Of a stretch of DNA of 64,000 bases, positions 43,101 through 54,910 are shown piece by piece (the first letter of the stretch is position 1; each line of letters opens with the position of its first letter). The position numbers and the translations under genes are program-made. The stretch is from the NCBI GenBank assembly GCA_002914805.1, contig JXTB01000722.1, forward strand, positions 73,402 to 137,401, in the 5' to 3' direction. Origin of the DNA: Parasponia andersonii (taxonomy: Eukaryota > Streptophyta > Magnoliopsida > Rosales > Cannabaceae). The notes beneath the pieces were generated by a model. That model was not told the origin of the DNA. It saw only the letters and a program-made list of their open reading frames with translations, and did no database searches.

Positions 43101-44740
43101 AACAAGTTTCCATAACACTCGAGTTTCTTCCTTCCACCCGTGCACGCTTTCAGAACAGGACTAGGCTTCAATGGACTCATCCCAGCCTGATAGACAATAG
43201 GTTCCCTATCACCAGGAAAAAGAGTCACCCGCTTCTTATGGCAGTCTACAACGGCTCTATACTTTGACAACTAATCTATATCGAGTATCACGTCATACTG
43301 TCCTATCGGTAACACAATCAAATCAGCAAGAAGCTTTCTATCACCAACCACAACCCGACAAGACTTACACACACTAGACACATCAGCTACTCCTCCCAAA
43401 AGTGTACCCAACATCAATATATAATGCAAATTAGAAAATTCCAACCTCAATAGTTGAGCAAATAATAAAGATATAAATGAATAGGATGCACCAGTATCAA
43501 ACAAAATATGTGCCCAAGAGTGTGAAAGAAGGATCATACCGTCAACAACATCTCGGCCAGTGCGATCCTGAGTGTCGTTTGGCCCAGTAAAAGCATAAGC
43601 TTGGCCAGTTACCTTCCTTTTCCCTTTGTTGCCCTGACCACGATGGCCGCTGCTAGATCCTGGACCACTATTGCCAAAACACGCCCACTCTGACTCCCTG
43701 AGGCCCAAGGAGTCTGAAAGTTCTAAGTACAACCCTGAGGGCGGTACTGATGCTGATAAGGCTGAGGGGAAGTAAAAGCCTGCGAAGCACCCTGTGACTG
43801 TTGCGACCTTGCTTGAGTGTTCTGATAAGAAACAGAACCGGACTAGCTCCTCTGCGGTCCGACCTGAGAAAGAGGAGATTTCTGCAGATGGTTGGGACAC
43901 TCCTTCTTCCAATGTCCTTGCTGGCCACATATAAAGCATCCTCCATACGGACCACCTCTGCAACCTCCTGAAGAACTACTGCTATTCGAGCTCCCACTGT
44001 CTGGAGTGCGCTGGGCTGACTACTGCCCCTGGTTCCTTCTGGTGGCTTTCCTGTCATTACCTCTCTGCTGGTTCCTCCTGGAATCCAATTCTTCTTCGAT
44101 GGCCTCTACTCGCTGGGCAGCCACTGCAATCTCAGGAAGAGTACGGAAGGTCTGAGTACCAATCCTGTTGAAAATATTCCGATTCAGATGACTCCTGAAC
44201 TTAGCAACTCGGTACTTCTCACTCGTACCTGGTCCAAGAGCAACACTTGCTAACTCAGTGAACTCTATCAGGTACTTATTCACCGTTCTGTTACCTTGGA
44301 TCAAAGTCTTGAACCGGTTCACAACTTCATCCTATTGATCCTCATTAGCATACTGGGCCTTGAAAATCAGCTCAAAGTCTTCCTAAGTCAAGCCCACTAT
44401 ATCTCGCATCCGTTTTACTGTTTCCTACCAATGAATGGTACTCCCCGTCAAATGGGTAACAACAAACATATCCCAAAACTCAACCGGAGTTCTAAAGGCC
44501 CGAAAGTGCCTCTCTATCTCATGTAACGAAATAATTGCCGTTAGAGCTTCTGGTCTACAATCAAACTGCCCTAGCTGGAGACGCATGAACTGTTGGAGAT
44601 GATTAGTCTGATCCAACTGATGTTTCCTCGGAGTTGGAGGCTGATAGTCTGGATTGCTCATCTGGACAAATACCTGCTGCATTGCCTCGATTAGATGAGT
44701 GAATGCCTCAGAACTCTTCTAGGAGGCATCCTTACAAGTC
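40165..44740 (-). pseudogene. Gypsy-C gag-pol with chromodomain, broken
   Basis: On the minus strand gag covers about 43700-44700 (QLGQFDCRPEALTAI, FKTLIQGNRTVNKYLIEFTE). The protease is at about 43270-43560 with FDTGASYSFIS and YDVILDID. RT (about 42400-43050) has the catalytic box [15 protein letters not shown]. RNase H is at 41644-42250 ([26 protein letters not shown]). The integrase core (40726-41235) has ITMDFVTSLP, IVSDRDLRF and ERTIQILEDML. A C-terminal chromodomain (about 40165-40340, VLRNGEIPLVKVL, then a stop where Trp is expected) classifies it as a chromovirus. Several stops are TAG or TGA where TGG is expected. Confidence 0.93.
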
Positions 44741-44863
44741 TGAAACAATATGCCAAACTGTTAATGCGATAATGATGAATGCTAGTCAAAAAATCAACTT
44801 CAATCTAGTTTAATGGTAATACGTCCAAGCTGTTAAACTCAAAGCTCTGATATCAAAAATTTC

Positions 44864-47052
44864 TGTCACGACCCAAAACCCGGGCCAGTAGCAGAAGGGG
44901 AATTTCACAAAGATGGGAAATTCCTTGATTTATTTGAAAAGTGTCAAAAGTTTTAGTTTTATAAAATGGTCCATTTAAATAAAATAATAGGAATTTCATC
45001 CCGTGAACCACTCCCACAATTCATATACACCATTAAATATAGACCGAATAATAATTTAAAAACGCGAAATCAAACACAAGTTCAAGTATCATCATCATCC
45101 ACGCTAAAAATCAAACACCAGGCTGGCATACATAAGTTCACATACAAAGATAGATTAGTTCAATGCTAAACAAAACCCAAACAATCCAAACACCACGACT
45201 TCACTCCGAGCATTACCAAGATAACGAACTATAGTCAAGATGACCTCTTACTCCTCTTGATCTCCCAAGTCGCACTGGACACCACCTGAGGAAAGGAGGA
45301 AGGTGTGATCATAAAATGCCTAGTAGGAAAAGTAATTACCTCGGTCGAAAACATTTTTAGTGATAGAGAATTCCTATATAGTTAGTTTAGTCCAAAATAT
45401 ACATATATATATATATAATCCAAACTGGAAATCCATATATACATATATATATATATATAAAGCAATGTAATCAAAACCATTCAATTCATATATACACATG
45501 ACATAAATCAACCCATACCAATGAGCTCTCATCCTCTCATCTGTGGAAATCCAGGATGATAGCACTAAGTATGCCTAACAGCCTGCCTGACACCTAAGCC
45601 CATACCAGGAGGGGACACTTATGTGTCGCCTACCAAACCTGGAGGGACAACCAAATTGCTTATGCCTGCCAAATAGGGAGGTAATCAGAAGTAACAAAAT
45701 CCCGCGCGGGTTTACAGACTCTACACCGATGGTGGGGCATGTAGCGCTACACTGTAAACCCACGATGTTAACACAGTGCTCATGTATGATCCTATGACAT
45801 GTGCAATACAGAATCGAAGTGTGAAAATAATTATGCTTGGGTTTTTCGATAAAATCAGCATACTATGTTTTATAGGAAAATGAGCAACATAACGACCCTA
45901 TTTTAAATAACCTACACTCAGAATATTCCCAGAGTAATACAATATGTATATATCATACAATCAATTCCCATCACAGACGTTTAAGAAAACCAAAAATCAC
46001 ATTTGTTCTCAAATGTTGTAGAAAAACAGTTTTATTTCAAAAACGATATAAAACAGAGGTAATTGAGTCCCTACTTTGCTCGAATAGCGATACCATGCTA
46101 TTAAATCCTTAAAGTGTTATTGACGATCGCTCAGAGGGTCGGGAACCAATTCCAAGCCCTCGATCATCCTCTTACGAAAAACCAACTTTTCAACGGAGCT
46201 TCAAATCCACAAACGGATCTCTTCACTGAATTTCTATCACCCAAAATAGCTAGGTTAGACATATAACTTGTCCAATTCGGATCCGGGCCCACACAGGGCT
46301 GGTGGCATGCAAATCGAGGCAAATCTCGACTGTCTAATCTCTATTTCCATGCCGGTCACCAAACATAAGCAATATATATATCAAACTTCTTCATTATCTG
46401 ATTACAATCCAAAAATGACAATAAAAACACATTCCAACAGACGGATCAAAAAGTCAACTCAAGCTCAAAATATCCAAAAATGGCAACTTTTGATTCGGGC
46501 ATTATGGGGTTAAGATATATATACCTTGATAATCCTTGCGACGAGACGAATCCAACAGGACCAGTTGGAGGTTGAACAGAGGTCAGAATTGTCGTCGGCG
46601 GCCAAAAATCTGAAATGCTCCATTTTGTCTCCTTCGGCAATGGCAGCCTCTCTGGCAGCTCCTGAAGGTCGGCGACGAGCTTGGCAAGGTGCTGGCGAGG
46701 TCCGCCGGCAGTCCCTGTAGTTGGGCGGTGGCTAGAGGCAGGGCGGCTCCCCTTTGGTGGTGCACGACTGAGAGATCGAGGGAGACGAGGGAGACTCGGG
46801 GAGGAGAGAGAGAGAGAAGAGAGAGAGGGTGACTGGGAAAAGTAACTCACGTGAGTGGGAATATATGGGACTGTGCAATTTTTCAAAAAATTGCACTATA
46901 GTCCCCAGTTCCCAAATCTTTATCAATTCTGTCTCCCAAAATTTACATTTTAGTCTTTCTGCACAAAACTTTTGCAAATTAATCCCCCCATTATAATATC
47001 CAGAAAATTGATAAAATATCCAAATTACTCTTCCAAAATCCAGGTTTTTACA
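44864..47052 (-). repeat. Gypsy-C 5' LTR, full length
   Basis: The 2189-base LTR contains TA microsatellites near 45399-45416 and 45446-45458. It is the source family of the fragment at 15257-16424. Confidence 0.93.
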
Positions 47053-47242
47053 GATGAAACCCTCCGTATTTATAGAACTTGAAAAGTGGTGTGAACACTA
47101 TCTTTTACTATTGCTATTGTGACTACCCGTTTTACTATTCCTATTGCGGTTGCCCTTTTTACTATTTCTATTGTGGCTGCCTTTTTTTTCACTATTCCTA
47201 TTGCGGCTGGTTGGTGAGCTGTAATTGTTGATTTGTTCAACA
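47053..47242 (-). repeat. Copia-2 3' LTR, inner part
   Basis: This is the continuation of 38368-38724 after Gypsy-C. It begins with the second copy of GATGA, includes the 27-base tandem units (47097-47214) and ends TTGTTCAACA. The adjacent purine tract (47243-47253) has decayed. Confidence 0.93.
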
Positions 47243-47329
47243 TTCTCTCATGTGAAGACTTGATTTTAATCATGTCTTCACACTTGATAAATCTCTCTTT
47301 TCTTTCTTTGTCAATTCTTCATGCTTCTT

Positions 47330-50300
47330 ATATTTCTGCTAGGCCATATAAGGATCTACACCATTGGAATTTGTCAGTATTGATTGATTTGGTTAAAGCA
47401 TCTGCTCTTCTCCTTTGTGTGAATCTTCTTCATGTCCACACTTCCATCTTCTACTACTTCTCGAACAAAGTGATATTGAATGCTAATGTGCTTTGTCCTA
47501 GAATGAAAAGTTGGATTCCTTACAATGTGAGGTACTCTGACTGTCACAAAATAGAGGAATCTTTTCTTGTTTGTACCTGAGCTCCTCCAATAACCTTTGA
47601 ATCCAAATAGCTTCTTTACAAGCATGTGTAGCTGCCATGAATTCTGCTTCTGTTGTAGATAAAGCCACAATAGTTTGTAGTTTCGAAACTCAGCTTACAG
47701 CTCCTTCTGCAAGAGTAAACATATAGCTTGTAGTAGATTTTCGTTTGTCAAGATCATCCGCAAAATTTGAATCAACATATCCTCTGACAATAAATTTTGA
47801 TCCTCCGTAACATAATGCAGCATCTGAAGTTCCTTTGATGTATCTCAGAATTCTCTTCACAGTATTCCAATGCTCTCCACCAGGATTCGCCATATATCGA
47901 CTAACTGCTCCCACTGCTTGTGTAATGTCTAGTCTTGTACATATCATAGTGAATATTAGGCTTCCCACTGCTGATGCATACAGTACTTGAGACATGTCCG
48001 TCCTCTCTGCTTCATTGCTAGGACACATCCCGGAGGATAACTTGAAGTTAACAGGAAGTGGGGTAGAAATCGGCTTACAATCTTGCATATTGAAGCGGTG
48101 CAAGATTTTCTTCAAATAATTCTTCTAAGAAAGCCGAACCTTCCTGTTACCTCTGTCTCGGTGAATTTGTATCCCTAGAATCTTGTTTGCTGGTCCCAAG
48201 TCTTTCATATCAAATTCTCTAGCTAACTGTGCCTTCAATTCTTGGATTCTACCTTTGTTGGGGCCCTCTACCAATATATCATCCACGTATAATAATAAAA
48301 TAATGAAGTCACTATCTTCATCAAACCTCCTGAAATATGTGCAGTGGTCTGAACTGAGTCTGTTGTACCCAAGGCTTATGATGAAGGAATCAAATCTCTT
48401 ATACCAACACCTTGGTGCCTATTTAAGTTCGTATAGAGATTTGTTCAACCTGTAAACTAAGTTCTCCTTGCCTGTTATAGCAAAACCTTCTGGTTGGAGC
48501 ATATAAATCTCTTCTTCAAGTTCTCCATGAAGAAAAGCAGTTTTCACATCTAGCTACTCTAAATGTAGGTCAAACGTAGCACACATCGCCAGAACCACTC
48601 TAACTGTTGTCAGTCGAACTACAGGTGAAAATATCTCATTGAAGTCAATACCTTCTCTCTGAGTATATCCTTTTACCACCAATCTCGCACAATACCGCTC
48701 CACTTGATCATTGCTATCATGCTTGATCTTGTAGACCCATTTGTTGCCAATAGCCTTCCTTCTTTATGGTAGTGAAACAAGATCCCATGTCTTGTTCTTG
48801 TGACGGGCTTCAATCTCTTCTTGCATTGCTGTCATCTATAAGGATACATCCGGGCTTTTGATAGCCTCATGGAAATTTATTGGCTCTCCATTCTCTATTA
48901 GAAGACAGTATGCAATATTATTTTCAGTGATATAATCTGAGTGCCATACCGGTGTTCTTCTTTCACAAGTTGACCAATAAATTTTAGAAGCCTTTTCCTC
49001 GACTGGTTCTTCTACTTCGTGCTCTGGTACTACTTCAGAAGAATCTGAATCTTCAGTGTTCTTTTCTACCTGAACTGTAGTAGTTTCTGGTCTGCTATCA
49101 TCTCTCTTCTCTTGCAAATATCATATCTCTGCTGATGACAACCTTATGGGCAGTGGGATCCCATAAGCGATATCCCTTAACTCCATCAGCATATCCCAAG
49201 AGTACACACCTTCTAGACTTTGAATCCAATTTTGTGATTTCTTGAGCATTGTACATCACGTACACAAGACATCCAAAATATGTAAGCGAGAATAATCAGC
49301 TGGCTTACTAGTCCACATCTCCATCAGTGTCTTCAGATCAATCGCTGTTGATGGAGATAGATTAATCACATAACAGGCAGTTTTGATTGCTTCTGCCCAA
49401 AATGTCTTAGGTAGACCTGTAGCTTTCAACATTGCTCTTATTCTTTCCAACAAGGTTCTGTTCATTCACTCTGCCACTGCATTTTGTTGAGGAGTGTACC
49501 CACTATGAACGGCCTCTTGATACATTCTTGTTGACAGAAGTTATCAAATTCATCGCTTGTATACTCTTCTATATTCTCCGTCCTTAAACACTTGATATTT
49601 TCTCTAGATTCAAGCTCTATCTGTGCTTTGAATATTTTAAAGACTGAAAACACATTTGCCTTCCTCTTGATAGGATACACTCAATATCTCCTGGAGTGAT
49701 CATCAATAAAAGATACAAAGTATCTAGCACCTCATAAGGACATTACCGGTGCTTGCCAAACATCAGAGTGAGCCAAGTCTAGAAATTTTTTTACTTCTAG
49801 AACTGGATATGCCAAACTTTAATCTATGCTGCTTACTTGTGATACAATGCTCACAAAAGGGTAAAGATACCTTTGTGAGATCAGGAAGCAACCGAAGCAA
49901 CCTCCGTTTAAAGATAATCTTTAAGCCTCGTTCCGACATATGGCTAAGCTTACGATGCCACATCATCATTGATTCTTCTCTGGAATTTGTTGAAGCAACT
50001 GATGCCTCTGCTTCCATCAGTGTATCTCCTTTAAGCATGTATAGATTCACTACGATTTTCTCTGTCTTTATTACTACAAGTGTTCCCTTCATGATCTTCA
50101 TGATCTTCATGATCCCATTCTCGACATGAGTTTTGCAACCAAGGTTATCTAATTGTCCTAAAAACAATAGATTTTTTTTTAAGCCCTTCACATGTCGCAC
50201 CTCTTGAATAGTATGAATAGTGTCATCGTATATCTTTATCTTGATAGTATCAATCCCAGTGATCTCTAAGACATGATCGTTAGTCATGAATATAGATCCT

Positions 50301-51239
50301 CCAGAGACAGGTTTATATGTGTAAAACCATTCTCTGTGAGAAGTCACGTGCCATATTGCTCCCGAATCCACTAACCAAACATCAGTGAGCTGCCGTCTGT
50401 CCTTAGAAATTGTTGCTGCTTCACTATATAGGATTTCTCCATCATCTGAAGTATTTGCAATATTCTTCTGAGCATTTGATGACTCGGGGTCCTTCTCTCT
50501 GGAATCTCCATTCTTCTTGAGTTGCCAATACTCCCTTTTGACGTGCCCTTTCTTGCCACAGTGATAACACTTTGACATTCTTCTTATTTCTTGACTTTGA
50601 TCTATCATGACTCTGACTCCCACTGGGGCCACGTTCTGTTAATCTCCCTCTCATTGTCAAAGCCTCTACTTGCTAATCTGTCTTCCTTGTTCTTAAGCCA
50701 ATTTTCTTCTTCGAGAACAGCAGCTGTAAGATCGTTAAAAACTAGAATTGTAGCATTGCTGATCACATTTATGATGAGTTGATCATACAAATCAGGTAGA
50801 CTCTGAAGTAAGATTTCTGCACGTTCATTATTCTCTATTTTATGCTCTATTGTTGTAAGCTATAAGAATAGAGTGTTAAGGGTGTTGATGTGGTCAGTCA
50901 CTGTTGTTAATTCCACCATCCAAAGGGTATAAAACCTTCTCTTCAAGAAAATTTTGTTGTGAAGCGACTTGGCCTGATACAACTTTGTCAGTGTATCCCA
51001 TATCTTCTTAGCTGACTTCTTCTCCTCAACGCTCGACAGGACTCCATTTGCTAGTGCCAGATGTAAGTTAGCGACAACATTGCTATCCATCTCGTCCCAC
51101 CTTTTATCATCAGCAATCTCAGCAGGCCTTTTCCCAATTGTTATTAGGCAATTATCTTTTCTCAAGATTGCCTTTATCTTCATTTTCCACAAAAGAAATT
51201 GCTCCTATTAAACTTCTCAATATCGAATTTTGCTGCCAT
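47330..51239 (-). pseudogene. Copia-2 gag-pol polyprotein, broken
   Basis: Gag starts at ATG 51239 and includes RWDEMDSNVVANLHLALANG and the zinc knuckle CYHCGKKGHVKREYW, whose last Cys is changed to Tyr. The protease has DVWLVDSGAIWHVTSHREWF (about 50340-50400). Integrase has MMWHRKLSHMSERGLK and later YVINLSPSTAIDLKT. RT has YVDD at about 48275. RNase H ends near TKHISIQYHFVREVVEDGSV (about 47440). Frameshifts and stops split it into at least seven frames. Confidence 0.92.
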
Positions 51240-51386
51240 TTTTTTTATCACGATTTGTTCAGTTATCACCGTTTCATTGTATATGAACTATACCGTGTAT
51301 GTGAATAGTACCGTATACGTGAACAGTGCCGTATACATGAATAGTGTATATGTGAACAATACTCTAACTAATGGCTCTGATACCAC

Positions 51387-51921
51387 TGTTAGGAGATCGA
51401 CTTTGTGAAAGCGATTACACACAGCTAAAATACAAGTTGAAAAAATTTGGGTAAAATAAAAAAAAATAAAGTATACAAAAGAATTAACACAGTTCACCCA
51501 ATTTAGGCTACGTCCACGGATAAGGCTGTGAAGAATTTTACTATGAAAAGGAGATTACAACTCACTCCTCTCTAAATACAAGGAGATAACAAATAAACCT
51601 CTCTCTCTTGAAATAGGAAAAACACTCTCTCTAAATAATTTAGGAAAAAACAAGTGGGACACTTAGAGGAATTCCTAGGCTTGAATTCTCTCTTAGAAAG
51701 GAAGAGGATTTAAAATGGGATACAAAACAAGTGATGAAGCTCTCCGTATTTATAGAACTTGAAAAGTAGTGTGAACAACATTTTTTACTATTGTTATTAC
51801 GGCTGCTTTTTTTACTATTCTTATTGCAGCTGCCCTTTTTACTATTCCTATTATGGCTACTTTTTTTTCACTGTTCTTATTGCGGCTGGTTGTTGAGCTA
51901 CAATTGTTAATTTGCTCAACA
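51387..51921 (-). repeat. Copia-2 5' LTR
   Basis: The 535-base LTR has the TGTTAGGAGATCGAC start and the TTTGCTCAACA end on the plus strand. Tandem 27-base units lie at 51783-51896. Confidence 0.93.
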
Positions 51922-52306
51922 TATTAAATCTAAATGTTAATATTGATAATAACTAAAATACAAAATACAAACCGGACAAAGTGTTAAAATACAAATGTGT
52001 GATATTTTATCTCATTAAAAATTGAAATGAGTTGCTTGCAGCGCATGTGCTTATTGAAGTCCATAACAAAGCATTCAACTACAAATTGGTAGTAATTTTC
52101 TTTCTTTTTTTGCTACGATAAAGCCTCCGTTTTCTTTCTTCCTTGCTTTTAATCATTCAGTTTTTTCCTTTCAGCAATTTGTTATCCTCCAGCAATTTCT
52201 GGTTCATTCTCATGTCCCGTGTGGGAAAATCTATATTAAATATCCTTAAAATAGACGACCAATTAATGCAGGTGGCAATGACTCTGCTGGGATCTGAAAA
52301 ATCAAT

Positions 52307-53222
52307 CTAAGAGTTTATTTGGTATTGTTTTTTGTTTTTTGCTCTCAAAGTTGTGTTTTCAAAGACGAGAACAAAAACTATTTTTTATTGTTTTCAAAAA
52401 AACATTAAGCGTTTGGCAAATGTTTTCTAAAATTCAATTTTTAGGGGAAAAGGTTAGATGAATAAAAAAAAATTGTGTTGGAAAAAAAATATATTTAGAA
52501 AGAGAAAATCAAAAGAGAGTAAAGAGAGAGAAATTCGAGAAAATGAGGAGAAAGAAAATCATAAAAGAAAATATAATCAAAGATAATAATAAGATAGAAA
52601 GTGACGAGAGAATAAGAAAATAAAAGTGACGAAAAAGATAAAAGAAAGAAAAACTAATGAAAACACTATGCAGGAAAGAGAAAATGATAAGAATGTATAA
52701 AGAGAGAATAAAGATAGAGAAATTCATAAATGATAAAAATAGTATTAGAGAATAAAGAGAGAGAATGTGATTTTTTTTTTTTAAAAAAAGAATAGAAAAT
52801 GATGAGAAGAAATAAAAAGAGAGAAAGTGATGAGATAAAATGAGAAGAGAGAATGAGAAGAAAGAAAATGATGAGAGAATAAGGAGAGAGAAAATGAGAA
52901 GAAAGAAAATGATGAAAAAGAACAAGGAGAGATAATGAGGAGAGAGAGAATGAGGAAGGATAATGAGCTAAAAAAAGTGATAAGAAAGAAGGTGATAAGA
53001 GAGAAAATTACCAGAGAATGTGTATATAAAAATCATGTAAAAAAATAAATTTTAAAAATAGTTTATTTGTTATTTTTTGAATTTTTTATTTTCTTTAACT
53101 CTATTTTTAAAAACTGTTATCAGAGAATAATACCAAATATCCTTGCATATTATCAAAAAATAATTTTCTGTTTTTAAAAACAAAAAATAAATTTTTAATT
53201 ATGATGCCAAACATTCCTTAAG
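52307..53222. mobile_element. Non-autonomous TIR element with purine-rich interior, about 915 bases
   Basis: The left end 'ctaagagtttatttggtatt' and the reverse complement of the right end 'ccttaaggaatgtttggcat' are similar, and both are followed by 'ttttttgtttttt'-type sequence. The interior (about 52500-53010) is almost free of C and strongly purine-biased on the plus strand (gagaaa, gaagaa, gagaga units). The long Phe/Ser/Leu open frame on the opposite strand comes from this bias and is not a gene. Confidence 0.6.
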
Positions 53223-53520
53223 GTTTGGGGGGGTTTTTTTTTTTTTTTTTTATATCATGAATATTCAGGAGAATTACAATGGAAGACAATTTGAGGATAG
53301 GAAAAACTATATAATTTGAACTTTATGGGATTTGAGGCAGCGAAGAAAAAAAAAGAAAGAAAAGGAAAGTAGATAGACAGAAATAACGGGGCTCTTGATA
53401 GTTGATAGCATGAAGAAGATTACTAAATTTGAAAAATCGATTCAATCTTTTCATTGATTAGAAAGGATATATATGAACGAATACACAAGTGTGAATACTT
53501 GCGAATACAAACTAATAAAA

Positions 53521-53822
53521 GATTTCTTTATCACTTTTATATTTTATATTTTGATAATTTATTCAAATTATACATTGTGTTTTAATTATTATTAATATTA
53601 ATTTTTAGATTTAAAATATATTATAAATTTATACAATTACATAATTTAGAATGGTTAATTTACTAAATTATTTAAAAATTTGAAAATAAATTATATTATA
53701 ATTGATCTAGGTATAAATATATAACAAATATTAAATTTAAGAGTCAATATTGATAATAAACAAAATAGAAGGTATAAACTAAATAAAATGTCAAAATATA
53801 GGATATAAAAATGACACTATCC
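53521..53822. mobile_element. Small TIR element, intact copy
   Basis: The left arm (tttatattttatattttgat, then aattattattaatatta) and the right arm (ttgataataaacaaaataga, then atataggatataaaaatga) are inverted repeats. Both match the two parts of the element that surrounds Copia-2 (38193-38367 and 51927-52011). It has no coding capacity. Confidence 0.7.
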
Positions 53823-54400
53823 TTCTTAATCTAATTAAATTATAAACCAAATCAGGAAATAACAAAATATACAAACATATATTTATATAAATGACAAATA
53901 ATGCTAAACATCGGTATTACCATGCTTATGTTATAATTAGGGTTTTAACTCTATGTTGTGACTAGAAGGCTTTTAAATTATATTATTGAAGAACCCTTTT
54001 AAAGGTCTGATTTTGTTTTCTTTTTTTCCTTTTTATGATTTTTTTTTTCTTAAAAAAAAAATTAAAGTCCTTATATTTTGGTTAGGGTTAGGGCGTCGAA
54101 ATCGGAACATAAACACTTTCATATATGCCAACTATCACAGTGAATTAGTTTAATCGTATCAGATATTAGCTAGTCTGGTTTGATTCTGAAAAGGAGAAAC
54201 TATAATGAGCAAAAAAAAAAAAAAAAGAAAATATCACAATTTGGAAAGGAGATTGACAAGGGCAAAAAATTAAAAAAAAAAAAAAAAACTCAATGTATAT
54301 TTCTGATCGATAAAATATTAAAACACTCGAAACGTCAAAAATTAATCAAAAGACTAAATCAAGGAATTGAACAGAGAGTTTTTGCACATATACTCAATTT
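53823..54400. other. AT-rich spacer, nothing recognised
   Basis: The stretch has long poly-A and poly-T runs. The plus-strand open frame 54180-54404 is Lys-rich because of these runs and shows no family features. Confidence 0.5.
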
Positions 54401-54910
54401 CTAAACCTGATCTACATTTATGGCACGCACACCTCTAATGCTACCACTACACAGTGGACAATGGTTATCACGAGCGAGCCACTTATCAATGCAAGCCTTG
54501 TGAGATCCATGGTTACACTTGACAAACATCCGACATTCATCGCCGTACTTAAAATCCTCTTAGCAAATAGAACAGTCGCTGCTATCATTATTATTATTGT
54601 CCTTAATTGTTGATGATTTCTCAACTCTATAAGTGCAAGTAATCGAAACGGCATCGTCTATCGACAACTCTGGCGGTGGCGGATGCGGATGTGGCATTGG
54701 GAGAGGAGTTGCTGCCGGCATTGGTTGTGGCTGCCTCGTCCTTGGCAGCCGCGTCGGCAGCAGTATTCGGGCTCGACAGCAGCATTGCTAAACAGGCAGC
54801 GTGAGGGCTGCTCCAATGAAAATCAGTGCCAACCATAGGAAGAAGAAAAATTCTACATAGTTGTAGTTTGTGGTATCATCCGGCACTGGCGCAGAAGACG
54901 GAGATTGCAT
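54401..54910 (-). pseudogene. ATL-type RING-H2 E3 ubiquitin ligase gene with two in-frame stops
   Basis: A 170-codon frame on the minus strand starts at ATG 54910. An N-terminal hydrophobic segment (NYVEFFFFLWLALIFIGAAL, about residues 15-40) would be a membrane anchor. Next is a TAG stop, a Pro-rich linker, and then a RING-H2 domain: DCSIC, a TAA stop, EDFKYGDECRMFVKCNHGSH, KACIDKWLARDNHCPLC. The zinc ligands (four Cys, His-His pair, two Cys) are all present, and the layout anchor-linker-RING is that of ATL proteins. The stops fall at codons one C-to-T step from CAG and CAA. Either this is a recent pseudogene, or the stops are sequencing errors; both stops in one small gene favour the former. 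Confidence 0.75.

Larger units (their letters stand above)
38725..47052 (-). mobile_element. Gypsy-C: Tekay/Del-type chromovirus nested in the Copia-2 LTR
   Basis: The 8328-base element has ends TGTCATGACCC and TTTTTACA on the plus strand, flanked by a perfect GATGA (38720-38724 and 47053-47057). The purine tract (40093-40105, AAGGAGGGGAGAA on the minus strand) adjoins the 3' LTR. The primer binding site (44841-44855, TGATATCAGAGC) is a slightly decayed initiator-tRNA-Met match. Gag, protease, RT, RNase H, integrase and chromodomain occur in the Gypsy order, all with stops. Confidence 0.95.
38368..51921 (-). mobile_element. Copia-2: Tork/Tnt1-like LTR retrotransposon, split by Gypsy-C
   Basis: Both LTRs have TG...CA ends and the element is flanked by TATTA (38363-38367 and 51922-51926). 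The 5' LTR is 51387-51921. The 3' LTR is 38368-38724 plus 47053-47242, cut by Gypsy-C. The primer binding site (51373-51385) is complementary to initiator tRNA-Met. Without the guest it is about 5.2 kb. It is the same family as Copia-1, but retains the protease region that Copia-1 has lost. Confidence 0.95.
38193..52011. mobile_element. Small TIR element interrupted by Copia-2
   Basis: The left part (38193-38367) and the right part (51927-52011) are inverted repeats of each other (left 'ttgtattttgattattatta', right 'taataactaaaatacaaaat'). Without the insert the element would be about 260 bases. A second copy lies at 53521-53822. Copia-2 inserted in its interior with a TATTA target duplication. 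Confidence 0.72.

Noticed and set aside
52509-52925. 138-codon minus-strand frame rich in Phe, Ser and Leu
   Set aside because: This is a low-complexity translation of a purine-biased tract within a TIR element, not a membrane protein gene.
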